Shown: positions 26,810 to 36,071 of the stretch, piece after piece
How positions within the stretch are numbered: the first letter of the stretch is position 1
Layout of the letters: every line of letters begins with the position of its first letter
NCBI RefSeq assembly: GCF_900113275.1
Contig: NZ_FOOU01000010.1
Span: 62,001 to 126,000 of the forward strand
DNA length: 64,000 nt
Reading direction: 5' to 3'
Origin: Neptunomonas qingdaonensis
GTDB lineage: Bacteria; Pseudomonadota; Gammaproteobacteria; Pseudomonadales; Balneatricaceae
The notes under the pieces: model-generated
What the model saw: only the letters and a program-made list of their open reading frames with translations
Told to the model about the DNA's origin: nothing
Database searches by the model: none
Program-made: the position numbers and the translations under genes

Positions 26810-27655
26810 CTAGTCGGTCTGTAAAGGTGGAAAGCTTTTAACCAGTTCATCAACAGCTTTCAGCTGAGCCAGGTAAGGCTCCAGTTTGTCCAGTGGTAAC
26901 GCACAAGGGCCGTCACATTTTGCTTCAGCCGGATTAGGGTGTGCTTCTAAAAACAAACCTGCAATCCCCTGAGAAATGCCCGCACGTGATAGCTGAGCGA
27001 CTAAACCACGGCGACCATCAGCAGAGTCTGCACGCCCACCGGGCACCTGCAATGCATGAGTCGCATCAAACATGATGGGGTAACCAAACTCTTTCATGAT
27101 GGCAAAGCCCAGCATATCAACGACCAGATTGTTGTAGCCAAATGTGCTGCCGCGTTCACAAAGAATCAGCCGATCGTTACCGGCTTCCTTACATTTGTGC
27201 AGAATGTGCTTCATTTCATGAGGGGCCAGAAACTGAGCCTTTTTGATATTAATCACAGCACCGGTAGCGGCCATCGCCTGAACAAGGTCGGTTTGGCGGG
27301 ATAAAAATGCTGGCAGCTGAATAATGTCACATACCTCAGCGGCCGGAGCGGCCTGGTGTGGTTCGTGTACATCAGTGATCAATGGGACATTAAAAGTCGT
27401 TTTGATCTCTTGAAGAATTTTTAAACCTTCATCCAGGCCGGGTCCACGGAATGAAGTCAGTGATGAGCGATTGGCTTTATCAAACGAAGCTTTGAACACG
27501 TAAGGGATGTTCAATTTATCGGTGACGGTGACATAGTGTTCGGCAATACGTAATGCCATATCACGTGATTCCAGTACATTCATGCCGCCGAATAGCACCA
27601 TTGGTTTATCATTCGCAATTTCTATTTTGCCTACCTGAACGACTTTCTGTTGCAT
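26810..27655 (-). CDS. kdsA: 3-deoxy-8-phosphooctulonate synthase (KDO-8-P synthase)
   Basis: 281 aa, the normal length. Condenses arabinose-5-phosphate and PEP in KDO synthesis for lipopolysaccharide. Family blocks: [90 protein letters not shown] and [15 protein letters not shown]. The reading frame is open 38 codons further upstream, but ATG at 27655 matches the family start ([15 protein letters not shown]) and has AGGTTAGAG before it. E. coli has VFDVTHSLQ where this reads MFDATHALQ. Confidence 0.96.
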   Translation of the reverse strand: MQQKVVQVGKIEIANDKPMVLFGGMNVLESRDMALRIAEHYVTVTDKLNIPYVFKASFDKANRSSLTSFRGPGLDEGLKILQEIKTTFNVPLITDVHEPHQAAPAAEVCDIIQLPAFLSRQTDLVQAMAATGAVINIKKAQFLAPHEMKHILHKCKEAGNDRLILCERGSTFGYNNLVVDMLGFAIMKEFGYPIMFDATHALQVPGGRADSADGRRGLVAQLSRAGISQGIAGLFLEAHPNPAEAKCDGPCALPLDKLEPYLAQLKAVDELVKSFPPLQTD

Positions 27656-27733
27656 GATCTCTAACCTGATAAAAGCTGTAAAGCCAGCATTATACGTGAA
27701 GGCTTGATAAAATGGTGCAAGTGATACTTGAAA

Positions 27734-28252
27734 ATGAGTTTTCAGATGAATGATGAAGAAACAAAACACCTGAAGGACTGTATGGCTTTGCTGAATACCA
27801 GCAAAACACTGCAGATAGCCACGGTTGATTCACAGGGAGTGCCACATATTAGTTATGCTCCTTTTGTGCGACAGGGTGAGCATTTTTTTATTTATGTCAG
27901 CCAGTTAGCCAGCCATACGGAGTATTTACAGCAAACACCTAAAGCAGGTTTGATGATTATTCGTGATGAAGCGCTGAGCCAGAACCTGTTTGCCCGTGAG
28001 CGCGTAATTGTTGATGCTGACGTTGAAATGCTTGATCAGGTGGCTAACGTCACAGTGCTGGATAGTATGGAGGCGTCGTTAGGAGGAACGGTTGGCTTGT
28101 TAAGAAACTTGCCTGACTTTTTGTTGTTCAAACTCTCGGCTGGTAATGCTCGCTATATTGCGGGTTTTGGTAAAGCATTTCAGTTAGATCTTCAAAAGAT
28201 GGAGCTGGCGCATGTTAGTGGTGAAAAACTGGCAGGTCGGTCACGTTATTAG
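27734..28252 (+). CDS. HugZ-like pyridoxamine 5'-phosphate oxidase-fold protein
   Basis: 172 aa. Split-barrel fold with the typical opening ([26 protein letters not shown]) and the HugZ/HutZ-type central region ([38 protein letters not shown]) and [16 protein letters not shown] near the end. HugZ family members bind heme or flavin and are linked to heme use. Without hem or hut neighbours the substrate is open. It is divergent from kdsA with 78 bases between starts. ATG 27734 is chosen; 27746 is another option. Confidence 0.8.
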   Translation: MSFQMNDEETKHLKDCMALLNTSKTLQIATVDSQGVPHISYAPFVRQGEHFFIYVSQLASHTEYLQQTPKAGLMIIRDEALSQNLFARERVIVDADVEMLDQVANVTVLDSMEASLGGTVGLLRNLPDFLLFKLSAGNARYIAGFGKAFQLDLQKMELAHVSGEKLAGRSRY

Positions 28253-28321
28253 ACTCTGCCCTTAAAAAAGGCTATTACATTCTCGTTATAAAATAAGGGG
28301 CTGCCATCTAATTAAACGCGG

Positions 28322-29254
28322 CTAATTCATTAAGAAGTGATATAGCAGAGCGCCTTCCCCGATCAGTGCAAGTAAGGCTGTCAGGGCATACCAGCCATAT
28401 CGAGTGGCGAGTTTCTCTTCGTCAAAAGTTGATATCAGAAAGGGATTGTTGTTATCGTTCGGGCAGCAAAGAACATGCATAGTGGGAGCTACTGCCATGT
28501 CCGTTCGGCGTTGTACGGCTTCTTTTTGTGCGGCTTGCTGAACGTCGCTCCACTCCTGCATATCAAGTTTTTTGTCGTTGTTTTTGTCAAAACGCTGCAA
28601 CAGGTCATTATAAGATTGTTTCCATTCGCGGATAACTTCTCCCGAGAGTTGTTGCAATGGTGCCAGGTGCCTTCCCCCGCCAACACTTTGGAATTGCCCT
28701 AATGCGTATATCTGTTCATGCGTAAACAGCAAGGTTTCCTGATAGCGATAGCGTGAACCGCTCAGCTCTGTAAACAGCAGCTTGTTCAGGTTGAACCCTG
28801 ATAGATGCATGCCTGGCTTATTCGGATGATGCGCCGCGAGCTTGTTTGGGTTAGGAGTGTCACCATACCAGGTGCGAGTATTGACAGTTCTGACGGTGGC
28901 GCCAGCAGGGTCTATCAGCCCGGTCGCTGTACCATCATTCACCTGAAACCATATATCAGATTCACCACTGCGTTCTGTTCGCCAGTGCTTGGTTTTTCCG
29001 CTGCTTTGCAGATGGGAAACTGAATACCGATACCATACACATTCCCGACCCGATAGAGGGGCTATTAAGGGGCCGTATTCGCCTTCAATAATATGGCCGG
29101 TAATTTCAACATAGCCTTGATGGGCTGATCGAATCCGAGAGGTGGGAGTGCCTGTTATTAAGCGGTAGTGTTTTAAGCAGGCAAAGCCTTTCCACAGAGT
29201 GAAGGCTGCCGCGGCTAAGGTCAGCATGATGCCAATGGCTGATTCGCTGATCAT
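28322..29254 (-). CDS. GIDE-domain membrane protein with an EF-hand
   Basis: 310 aa. N-terminal membrane helix (about 7-26), a GIDE-like domain (about 45-190, GPLIAPLSGRECVWYRYSV, EYGPL) and a C-terminal helix (about 288-307). Between them is a full EF-hand calcium loop at 223-234 (DKNNDKKLDMQE) with acidic or polar residues at positions 1, 3, 5, 9 and 12. Bacterial GIDE proteins resemble the mitochondrial MUL1 domain but lack RING, and often sit beside lemA, as here (12-base gap). The function is unknown; calcium binding is inferred. Confidence 0.83.
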   Translation of the reverse strand: MISESAIGIMLTLAAAAFTLWKGFACLKHYRLITGTPTSRIRSAHQGYVEITGHIIEGEYGPLIAPLSGRECVWYRYSVSHLQSSGKTKHWRTERSGESDIWFQVNDGTATGLIDPAGATVRTVNTRTWYGDTPNPNKLAAHHPNKPGMHLSGFNLNKLLFTELSGSRYRYQETLLFTHEQIYALGQFQSVGGGRHLAPLQQLSGEVIREWKQSYNDLLQRFDKNNDKKLDMQEWSDVQQAAQKEAVQRRTDMAVAPTMHVLCCPNDNNNPFLISTFDEEKLATRYGWYALTALLALIGEGALLYHFLMN

Positions 29255-29266
29255 CAGACGTTCAGA

Positions 29267-29845
29267 TCAATGGCTTTTGAAGAGCTGGCCGATATTGACA
29301 TCCGTAAGTTCGGCATCTTTGAAAACGAGTAATGCCCGGGAGCTGAAATTTAGCTGCCGCGCGATGATCAGATCAGGAAATTGTTCAATACGGACATTGT
29401 AAATATTGACGGATTCGTTATAAAACTCACGACGGTCTGCAATCGAGCTCTCAAGGCCGGTAATGCGGCTCTGCAGGTGTTGAAATGAATCGCTGGCCTT
29501 GAGTTCAGGGTAATCTTCAGCAAGTGCAAACAGACTTCCAAGGCCAATTCGCAGTTGAGTTTCAGCTTGGCCCAGCCCATTGATGTCTTGTTTTTCTCGC
29601 GCCGTTGCGACCTGTGAACGAGCTTCAATGACACGGGTTAGCGTCTCCTGCTCATATTGCATATATTCACGGCAGGTATCGACCAACTTTGGCAGCTCGT
29701 CATGACGTTGTTTTAGTAATACATCAATATTGGACCAGGCTTGAGATACATTGTGTTTCAAGCGCACCAGATTGTTATACAGAGAGATAACATAGAAGGT
29801 GATGAGCGCGATAACGCCAATAAAAATCAGAGTACCTGGTTCCAT
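29267..29845 (-). CDS. lemA: LemA family protein
   Basis: 192 aa, typical length. One N-terminal membrane helix (about 5-24), followed by YNNLVRLKHNVSQAWSNIDVLLKQRHDELPKLV, the LemA signature, then a long helical region ending NFSSRALLVFKDAEL. LemA proteins are membrane-anchored helical bundles of unclear role. Good ribosome site AAAGGATC. It is in the middle of a three-gene reverse operon with DUF2788 and the GIDE protein. Confidence 0.92.
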   Translation of the reverse strand: MEPGTLIFIGVIALITFYVISLYNNLVRLKHNVSQAWSNIDVLLKQRHDELPKLVDTCREYMQYEQETLTRVIEARSQVATAREKQDINGLGQAETQLRIGLGSLFALAEDYPELKASDSFQHLQSRITGLESSIADRREFYNESVNIYNVRIEQFPDLIIARQLNFSSRALLVFKDAELTDVNIGQLFKSH

Positions 29846-29905
29846 TTGAATGATCCTTTAACAACTAAACACAAAAAGAAAGAGGGTCAGTTGTTGATCA
29901 GCACG

Positions 29906-30112
29906 CTAAACGTGACCTTCTATCATCTCGACGGCAACTGTTTTGATGATAAAGGCTGCTAATCCTAACCCTAAAGCAAAAAATAGCACAAGAGTTCCGA
30001 ATTTGCCGGCATTAGAGCGTTTTGCAAGATCATAGATGATGAAAAAAATAAAACAGGAGAAAACAATTATCCCGATGTTCAGCATCAGGCCTTCAATATC
30101 AGCTAAGCGCAT
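29906..30112 (-). CDS. Small membrane protein, DUF2788 family
   Basis: 68 aa with two membrane helices (about 10-28 and 38-60) joined by the DUF2788 motif FFIIYDLAKRSNAGKFGTLV. Small inner-membrane protein of unknown function. Sixty bases upstream of lemA and probably cotranscribed. Confidence 0.8.
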   Translation of the reverse strand: MRLADIEGLMLNIGIIVFSCFIFFIIYDLAKRSNAGKFGTLVLFFALGLGLAAFIIKTVAVEMIEGHV

Positions 30113-30388
30113 AGTAGAAAAACCGAATATGTTTGAGAATTTGGCGCGCTATTATACATCAAAGCCAGACGCGAAAGGTATAGGTGTAAGAAATAGATTT
30201 TACGAGAAGGCTTGTCTAATGAATAGAGTAACACTAAGGGAATTATTATAAGTTACACGCCCAGGCTGGCGGCTAGTTTGTCACTATCATGTGTTAAGCA
30301 GAATGTAAGGGTTTGGATAATTGTGTGTGGGGTCAATAAGGGGGATAGGATAAAACGGTTGTTTATAATCAAAGGCAATGAAAAAAAC

Positions 30389-30472
30389 TGGTGGTGAGGG
30401 GTGGATTCGAACCACCGAAGCTCGCGCGTCAGATTTACAGTCTGATCCCTTTAGCCACTCGGGAACCTCACC
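30389..30472 (-). tRNA. tRNA-Tyr (anticodon GTA)
   Basis: Read on the reverse strand. The acceptor stem GGTGAGG (30466-30472) pairs with CCTCACC (30393-30399), followed by discriminator A and an encoded CCA (30389-30391). The anticodon GTA is at 30436-30438 in CTGTAAA. The T arm is GGTGG-TTCGAAT-CCACC. A long variable arm typical of bacterial tRNA-Tyr is present. Confidence 0.97.
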
Positions 30473-30484
30473 AGAAGGGCGCAG

Positions 30485-30513
30485 ATAATAGACTTAAATT
30501 TTCTGATTGTAAA
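30485..30513 (-). promoter_or_regulatory. Sigma-70 promoter of tRNA-Tyr with GC-rich discriminator
   Basis: On the reverse strand TTTACA (30508-30513), a 17-base spacer and TATTAT (30485-30490), then CTGCGCCC before the mature tRNA. The GC-rich discriminator is the usual mark of stringent control of stable RNA promoters. Confidence 0.75.
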
Positions 30514-31060
30514 TGCCTGAACGACACTTATTAGCATGTTTTTTAACATGAGTACTTTGTTTGATATTTGAACCGGCGCAGCCGGTTGGTTTGTTAATTA
30601 GCTTAAGGGCTCATTAAGGAAGCAAAGCTCTGTTAACTTTACTCATGCTATGCTTTCTTGATCGCCTGCCAGCCTTGTCTTAATTAAGGCAAAATAAAGA
30701 TCGCATTCTGCTGCATTTGTAAATCATTAAAGCACATTTTCAGTAAGTTTTTTTCCGTCGTAAATGATGCATTGATATTCAAAAATTATCTAAAAATTAT
30801 TTTTAATTTGCTTGATTTTAGTGGCCGCCGCATGGGCGCTGTGTTTGCGTCAGTCGGCCACGGCTCGGCACAATAGATGACGAAAATCAAGACTGAAATA
30901 AGCTTGAAATAAAGCCGAATATAGCTATATTTAGTGCCTGTTGCCGATCGGCGTACAAGATGTTGTGTGTTTTTTGCGACGATGCCACTTGATGAACACT
31001 AGAATACAAACAACATATTTTTCATAATTATTATATTTAGCGGAACATAAGAGTCTTATT
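30514..31060. other. Long non-coding stretch upstream of nrdA
   Basis: No gene seen in about 550 bases. It holds a short hairpin (AACCGGC-GCA-GCCGGTT, 30571-30587) and a perfect 14-bp palindrome AATATAGCTATATT (30918-30931) about 130 bases before nrdA. Its AT-rich palindromic form loosely resembles an NrdR box, but I cannot see a second box at the required spacing. Confidence 0.4.
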
Positions 31061-33325
31061 ATGCAGAAAGATTTGATGGTCACTAAGCGTGACGGACGTC
31101 GTGAAAAAATTGATCTGGAAAAAATTCATCGGGTTGTGATCTGGGCAGCAAATGGCTTGGATCAGGTGTCTCCTTCTGAAGTAGAGTTAAAGGCACATAT
31201 CCAGTTTTACGATGGCATCAAAACTTCTGATATACATGAAACATTGATTAAATCTGCGGCTGATCTGATCTCTGAAACAGCCCCGGATTATCAGTATTTA
31301 GCAGCCCGTCTGGCCATTTTTCATCTACGTAAGCGTGCTTTTGATAGCTTTGATGCACCACATCTGTTTGATCATGTTGCCAGCATGGTTGAGATGGGCC
31401 GGTATGATAAACATCTGATAGAAGATTACAGCCGTGAGGATTTTGATCAGCTTAATGAGCATCTCGATCATAGCCGCGATATGAATTTCAGTTATGCGGC
31501 GGTTAAGCAACTGGAAGGTAAGTATCTGGTTCAGAATCGCGTATCCGGCGAAATTTATGAAAGCCCGCAGATTCTTTATATGCTAGTGGCGGCTTGTTTG
31601 TTTGCTTCTTACCCGAAAGAAACGCGTTTAGGTTACGTTAAACGTTTTTATGATGCGACCTCGCTGTTCAAGCTGTCGTTGCCGACGCCTATCATGGCGG
31701 GTGTGCGAACGCCAACACGCCAGTTCAGCTCCTGCGTATTGATAGAGTGCGGTGATAGCCTTGACTCTATTAACGCGACAGCAAGTTCTATTGTTAAATA
31801 TGTATCGCAGCGTGCGGGTATTGGTATAAATGCTGGGCGTATTCGTGCGATTGGCAGCCCAATCCGTAATGGCGAAGCTTTTCATACAGGGTGTATTCCT
31901 TTTTATAAGCACTTTCAGACAGCGGTCAAATCATGCTCACAGGGTGGTGTGCGGGGCGGTGCTGCAACGCTGTTTTACCCACTTTGGCATCTTGAGGTTG
32001 AATCGTTACTGGTACTGAAGAACAATCGCGGCGTTGAAGAAAACCGTGTTCGCCACCTCGACTACGGCGTGCAATTAAACAAACTCATGTATCAGCGTTT
32101 GATTAAGGGCGGAAATATCACCCTGTTCAGCCCGCATGAAGTCCCTGGTCTGTATGATGCCTTCTTTGCAGATCAAAATGAGTTTGAGCGTCTTTATCAA
32201 ATGTATGAACAAGACGCTTCTATCCGTAAACGTACGATTAAAGCGGTTGAACTGTTTGGTTTGCTGGCTTCTGAGCGTGCGTCTACTGGCCGTATCTATA
32301 TTCAGAACGTCGATCACTGCAATACGCATAGTCCGTTTGACCCTGCTGTCGCGCCTGTCAAGCAGTCAAATCTATGTTTGGAAATTGCGCTGCCGACTAA
32401 AGCGATGAATGACATCAATGATCCTGAAGGTGAGATTGCACTCTGTACTTTATCGGCGTTTAACCTGGGTGCGCTGAGTAATCTTGATGAGCTGGAAGAG
32501 CTATCCGACCTGATTGTCAGAGCATTGGACAGCTTGTTGGATTATCAGGATTATCCAATTCTGGCTGCACAAAATGCGACAGATAATCGTCGCACCTTGG
32601 GCGTAGGGGTGACAAATTTTGCCTATTATCTGGCAAAAAATGGTACGCGTTACTCAGACGGCTCTGCCAATGGGCTGGTACACCGTACGTTTGAAGCGAT
32701 TCAGTACTATATGCTGAAAGCGTCTAACCAGCTGGCAAAAGAACTGGGCCCGTGTCTTAAGTTTAAGGAAACAACGTACGCCAAAGGTATTCTTCCGATT
32801 GATACTTATAAGCGTGAAATTGATGAGTTCTGCGAGGAGCCGTTACATTATTTCTGGGAAACGCTGCGTGAAGATATTCGTGAGTTTGGTCTGCGTAACA
32901 GTACATTAACTGCGTTGATGCCTTGTGAAACCTCATCACAAATTACTAATTCAACCAATGGTATCGAACCACCGCGCGGTTATGTATCCGTTAAGGCCAG
33001 TAAAGATGGCATCATGAAACAGGTCGTACCTGACTATGTTGCATTAAAAGATAATTACGAACTGCTTTGGAATATTCCAAACAACGAGGGGTATCTGCAG
33101 TTAGTCGGAATCATGCAGAAGTTTGTGGATCAGTCGATATCGGCTAACACTAATTATGATCCGAGTAACTACCCGGGCGATAAAGTGCCGATGAAGCAAT
33201 TATTAAAAGATCTGCTGACCGCTTATAAGTACGGTGTAAAAACACTGTATTATCATAATACCCGTGACGGTGCTAAAGATCAGCAAGACGACGATGGTTG
33301 TGAAGGCGGTGCCTGCAAGCTATAG
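31061..33325 (+). CDS. nrdA: Ribonucleoside-diphosphate reductase alpha subunit, class Ia
   Basis: 754 aa, almost the length of E. coli NrdA (761). Reduces ribonucleoside diphosphates to deoxy forms. ATP-cone at the N-terminus (VTKRDGRREKIDLEKIHRVV), redox cysteine in SSCVLIECGDSLDSI, thiyl-radical cysteine in SNLCLEIALPT, the NVDHCNTHSPFDP region, and the C-terminal shuttle pair GCEGGACKL. ATG start with a weak ribosome site. First gene of nrdA-nrdB-yfaE. Confidence 0.97.
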   Translation: MQKDLMVTKRDGRREKIDLEKIHRVVIWAANGLDQVSPSEVELKAHIQFYDGIKTSDIHETLIKSAADLISETAPDYQYLAARLAIFHLRKRAFDSFDAPHLFDHVASMVEMGRYDKHLIEDYSREDFDQLNEHLDHSRDMNFSYAAVKQLEGKYLVQNRVSGEIYESPQILYMLVAACLFASYPKETRLGYVKRFYDATSLFKLSLPTPIMAGVRTPTRQFSSCVLIECGDSLDSINATASSIVKYVSQRAGIGINAGRIRAIGSPIRNGEAFHTGCIPFYKHFQTAVKSCSQGGVRGGAATLFYPLWHLEVESLLVLKNNRGVEENRVRHLDYGVQLNKLMYQRLIKGGNITLFSPHEVPGLYDAFFADQNEFERLYQMYEQDASIRKRTIKAVELFGLLASERASTGRIYIQNVDHCNTHSPFDPAVAPVKQSNLCLEIALPTKAMNDINDPEGEIALCTLSAFNLGALSNLDELEELSDLIVRALDSLLDYQDYPILAAQNATDNRRTLGVGVTNFAYYLAKNGTRYSDGSANGLVHRTFEAIQYYMLKASNQLAKELGPCLKFKETTYAKGILPIDTYKREIDEFCEEPLHYFWETLREDIREFGLRNSTLTALMPCETSSQITNSTNGIEPPRGYVSVKASKDGIMKQVVPDYVALKDNYELLWNIPNNEGYLQLVGIMQKFVDQSISANTNYDPSNYPGDKVPMKQLLKDLLTAYKYGVKTLYYHNTRDGAKDQQDDDGCEGGACKL

Positions 33326-33411
33326 GTTTTAAATTCTGAGTGGCAGATGTCCGCCGATAAGGCGAGATATCTGCTTAACCTCCAGTAAATGAATTAGCAG
33401 ATTACTTATCA

Positions 33412-34542
33412 ATGTCTTACTCTACTTTTAACACCAGCGGGCATGATGCTACGCTTGAGCCCATGTTTTTTGGTCGCAGTGTCAATGTGGCGCGTTATGA
33501 TAAACAGAAATATCCGATTTTTGAAAAGCTGATTGAGAAGCAGCTGTCTTTTTTCTGGCGTCCGGAAGAGGTCGATCTGTCAACTGACCGTAAAGACTTC
33601 ATGAATATGCCTGATCATGAGCAGCATATTTTTCTGAGTAATCTTAAATATCAGACATTACTGGATTCTGTACAGGGTCGATCTCCGAACGTAGCTTTTT
33701 TGCCTATCGTTTCATTGCCTGAGCTGGAAACCTGGTTTGAAACCTGGGCATTCAGTGAAACCATTCATAGCCGCTCTTATACGCATATTATTCGCAATAT
33801 CATTACCGAGCCTTCAGAGGTGTTCGATGCGATCGTCACTAATGAAGAGATAGTAAAACGTGCGGAAGCGGTAACGCGTCTGTATGACGAGCTAATCGAG
33901 CTGACCAGTGTCTATTCCGTGCATGGTATCGGTGTGCATGTGATTGCAGGCAAAACGCATGATGTCAGCATGCGTAACCTGAAGAAAAAGCTATACCTGA
34001 CATTGGTCTCGGTTAATGTACTGGAAGCTATTCGTTTTTATGTTAGTTTTGCCTGTTCATTTGCGTTTGCTGAGCGCGCCATCATGGAAGGTAACGCCAA
34101 GATTATTAAACTGATTGCGCGCGACGAAGCGCTGCATCTCACCGGTACACAGCATATGCTGAATATTCTGGCATCAGGCGCAGATGATCCGGAGTTTAAA
34201 GAGATTGCCATCGAGTGCAAGGACGAGGCGATCGCTATTTTTGCAGAAGCGGCTCAACAGGAAAAGGAGTGGTCCACCTACCTGTTTCGTGATGGGTCCA
34301 TGATTGGCTTGAATGCGAAAATTCTCAGCGACTATGTTGAATATATTACAAACGTGCGTATGCGTGCTTTAGGTTATGCTGATTTGTTCCCTGCCACGCA
34401 GAATCCCTTACCCTGGATGAATGCCTGGTTGAGCAGTGACAATGTTCAGGTGGCACCTCAGGAGTCGGAAATCAGCTCCTATTTAGTAGGGCAGATAGAT
34501 AACCAGGTTGACGATACTGATTTTGATGATTTTGACCTCTAA
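33412..34542 (+). CDS. nrdB: Ribonucleoside-diphosphate reductase beta subunit, class Ia
   Basis: 376 aa, matching E. coli NrdB (376). Carries the di-iron/tyrosyl radical: [15 protein letters not shown] contains the Glu and His ligands and the radical tyrosine, and [16 protein letters not shown] has the later Glu/His ligands. The C-terminal [10 protein letters not shown] tail is the part that binds NrdA. It lies 86 bases after nrdA in the same direction. Confidence 0.97.
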   Translation: MSYSTFNTSGHDATLEPMFFGRSVNVARYDKQKYPIFEKLIEKQLSFFWRPEEVDLSTDRKDFMNMPDHEQHIFLSNLKYQTLLDSVQGRSPNVAFLPIVSLPELETWFETWAFSETIHSRSYTHIIRNIITEPSEVFDAIVTNEEIVKRAEAVTRLYDELIELTSVYSVHGIGVHVIAGKTHDVSMRNLKKKLYLTLVSVNVLEAIRFYVSFACSFAFAERAIMEGNAKIIKLIARDEALHLTGTQHMLNILASGADDPEFKEIAIECKDEAIAIFAEAAQQEKEWSTYLFRDGSMIGLNAKILSDYVEYITNVRMRALGYADLFPATQNPLPWMNAWLSSDNVQVAPQESEISSYLVGQIDNQVDDTDFDDFDL

Positions 34543-34552
34543 AGGATAAGTG

Positions 34553-34816
34553 ATGGCTATACCAAGAATCAAAGTTAATCACTTTCATACATTCTATTAT
34601 CAGTATGAATCTACGCTGCTGGATGCACTGGAAGTGCAGGATATTCCGGCACCTTATAACTGTCGCGGGGGTTACTGCGGCTGTTGTAAAGTTCGCCTCA
34701 TCGATGGCGAGGTAGAGTATGTTCAGGAAACACTGCTGGATATGGATGACGGAGAAATTCTGACCTGTTGCTGTATTCCTAAAACGCATCTGGAAATAGA
34801 GATCCCGGAAGCCTGA
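34553..34816 (+). CDS. yfaE: 2Fe-2S ferredoxin for RNR cofactor maintenance
   Basis: 87 aa. Plant-type ferredoxin with C37-x4-C42-x2-C45 (NCRGGYCGCCKV) and the distal cysteine within TCCCIP at 72-74. In E. coli YfaE reduces NrdB to keep its di-iron/tyrosyl radical site active. It starts with ATG after AAAGGATAAG, ten bases behind nrdB; the GTG three bases earlier is less likely. Confidence 0.93.
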   Translation: MAIPRIKVNHFHTFYYQYESTLLDALEVQDIPAPYNCRGGYCGCCKVRLIDGEVEYVQETLLDMDDGEILTCCCIPKTHLEIEIPEA

Positions 34817-34956
34817 TTGATAACACGCTGCTTTTCTTCTGGTGAACCCCTTCCCGGGATAGTTCTGTTTATCTGTTAGCTCTCTTTGTTGTGAGTAATT
34901 TTTCAGATAAGGGGCTATTTCATGCTTTTATCCACCGCGCAATCTTTATTCATCAA

Positions 34957-34997
34957 AAACCGCCCTAATAATGACATTATTAGGGCACTTTTGTTTG
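34957..34997 (+). terminator. Terminator after nrdAB-yfaE
   Basis: GCCCTAATAA (34962-34971) pairs with TTATTAGGGC (34977-34986), a perfect 10-bp stem with a 5-base loop, preceded by AAAAAC and followed by ACTTTTGTTTG. It lies about 145 bases past yfaE. Confidence 0.75.
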
Positions 34998-35145
34998 CGT
35001 CATCCACAAGCTGAAAACCGCTAGTATATTTTAAATAAAAATCAATAAAAAAATTGATATTTTACTATTGTAAAACATAAGTCATTGAAAATTAGATGTT
35101 TATTGTTTCTGTGTGAAATTCGGACAATTTAACATGGAGTGAGTA

Positions 35146-35211
35146 ATGACGGGCGCTGCAGGTATCTACTCAAAAGATTTCCACAGAATTATCCACAGTT
35201 TCTGGGGGTAA
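35146..35211 (+). CDS. Possible very small ORF, 21 aa
   Basis: ATG preceded by GGAGTGAGTA, a fair ribosome site, and reading MTGAAGIYSKDFHR... to a TAA after FWG. It overlaps two of the DnaA-box-like sequences, so its codons may merely reflect those. I do not recognise the peptide; treat it as speculative. Confidence 0.2.
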   Translation: MTGAAGIYSKDFHRIIHSFWG

Positions 35212-35244
35212 CTATAAATCCACTGGGAAGATCAATATTTACAG

Positions 35245-35889
35245 TTATTCACAGCCTATTTCAGTTTTTTCTTTGAATTCACACAGGTCTTCAATTAAAC
35301 AGCTGCCGCATTTAGGTTTACGTGCTGTACAGACATATCGACCATGTAGAATCATCCAATGGTGCGCATCGACTAAAAACTCTTTAGGGATTACCTTGAG
35401 CAGTTTTTTCTCAACTTCCAGCACATTTTTTCCAGGGGCGATTCGGGTGCGGTTACCGACTCTGAAAATATGTGTGTCTACCGCCATGGTCGGGTGGCCA
35501 AAGGCGGTATTCAACACCACATTGGCAGTTTTCCTGCCGACCCCGGGAAGGGCTTCCAGCGCTTCCCGGTTATCAGGCACGATAGACTGGTGTTGATCCA
35601 CTAAAATCTGGCAGGTTTTAATGATGTTTTCGGCTTTGGTGTTATATAAGCCAATGGTTTTGACATAGCTCTTTAGCTTTTCAATGCCCAGCTGCAAAAT
35701 GGCTTCTGGCGTATTGGCGACAGGATATAGCTTGCGGGTTGCTTTATTGACGCCGACATCGGTCGATTGAGCCGACAGCAAAACGGCAATGAGTAGCTCA
35801 AAAGGGCTGCTATATTCCAGTTCGGTGGTTGGGTGGGGGTTGTCTGCACGCCAGCGGCTAAAAATTTCGTGTCGTTTCAGCTGATTCAT
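35245..35889 (-). CDS. nth: Endonuclease III
   Basis: 214 aa. DNA N-glycosylase/AP lyase for oxidised pyrimidines. Helix-hairpin-helix LPGVGRKTAN with catalytic K120, catalytic D138 in MAVDTHIFRVGNR, and the [4Fe-4S] loop C187-x6-C194-x2-C197-x5-C203. The numbering is identical to E. coli Nth (211 aa). It follows rnfE as in E. coli rsxABCDGE-nth, with 182 bases between. Confidence 0.97.
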   Translation of the reverse strand: MNQLKRHEIFSRWRADNPHPTTELEYSSPFELLIAVLLSAQSTDVGVNKATRKLYPVANTPEAILQLGIEKLKSYVKTIGLYNTKAENIIKTCQILVDQHQSIVPDNREALEALPGVGRKTANVVLNTAFGHPTMAVDTHIFRVGNRTRIAPGKNVLEVEKKLLKVIPKEFLVDAHHWMILHGRYVCTARKPKCGSCLIEDLCEFKEKTEIGCE

Positions 35890-36024
35890 GTGTATTTCTG
35901 TTGATTTAAAGAGGCAGTATCTTATCGATCTTGCGAGTAAAAACCAATCTTCTCAGTCGAGAATGTCGTGAGCAGAGAGCGCAGTCAGAGGAAAGCGTCG
36001 TTAGAACAGGATGTCGTTAGTAGA

Positions 36025-36054
36025 GACAAGGTAAAGCGTATCCTTTACCTTGTC
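36025..36054. promoter_or_regulatory. Perfect 12-bp hairpin between rnfE and nth
   Basis: GACAAGGTAAAG (36025-36036) pairs exactly with CTTTACCTTGTC (36043-36054) with a six-base loop. No T-run follows on either strand, so it is not a classical terminator. It may stabilise or process the rnf mRNA end. Confidence 0.45.
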
Positions 36055-36071
36055 CTGCCTGGAGGGGCTTG

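Larger units (their letters stand above)
34817..35244. other. Non-coding stretch between yfaE and nth
   Basis: About 430 bases with a terminator (34957-34997), an AT-rich block (about 35015-35105) and a cluster of DnaA-box-like sequences, all on the forward strand: TTATCCACC 34928, TCATCCACA 35000, ATTTCCACA 35177, TTATCCACA 35189 and TTATTCACA 35245 (the last overlaps the nth stop). Confidence 0.5.

Noticed and set aside
30918-30931. NrdR box before nrdA
   Set aside because: A perfect AT-rich palindrome is present, but its bases match the consensus only loosely, and no second box at the usual spacing was found, so it is recorded only as part of the spacer.
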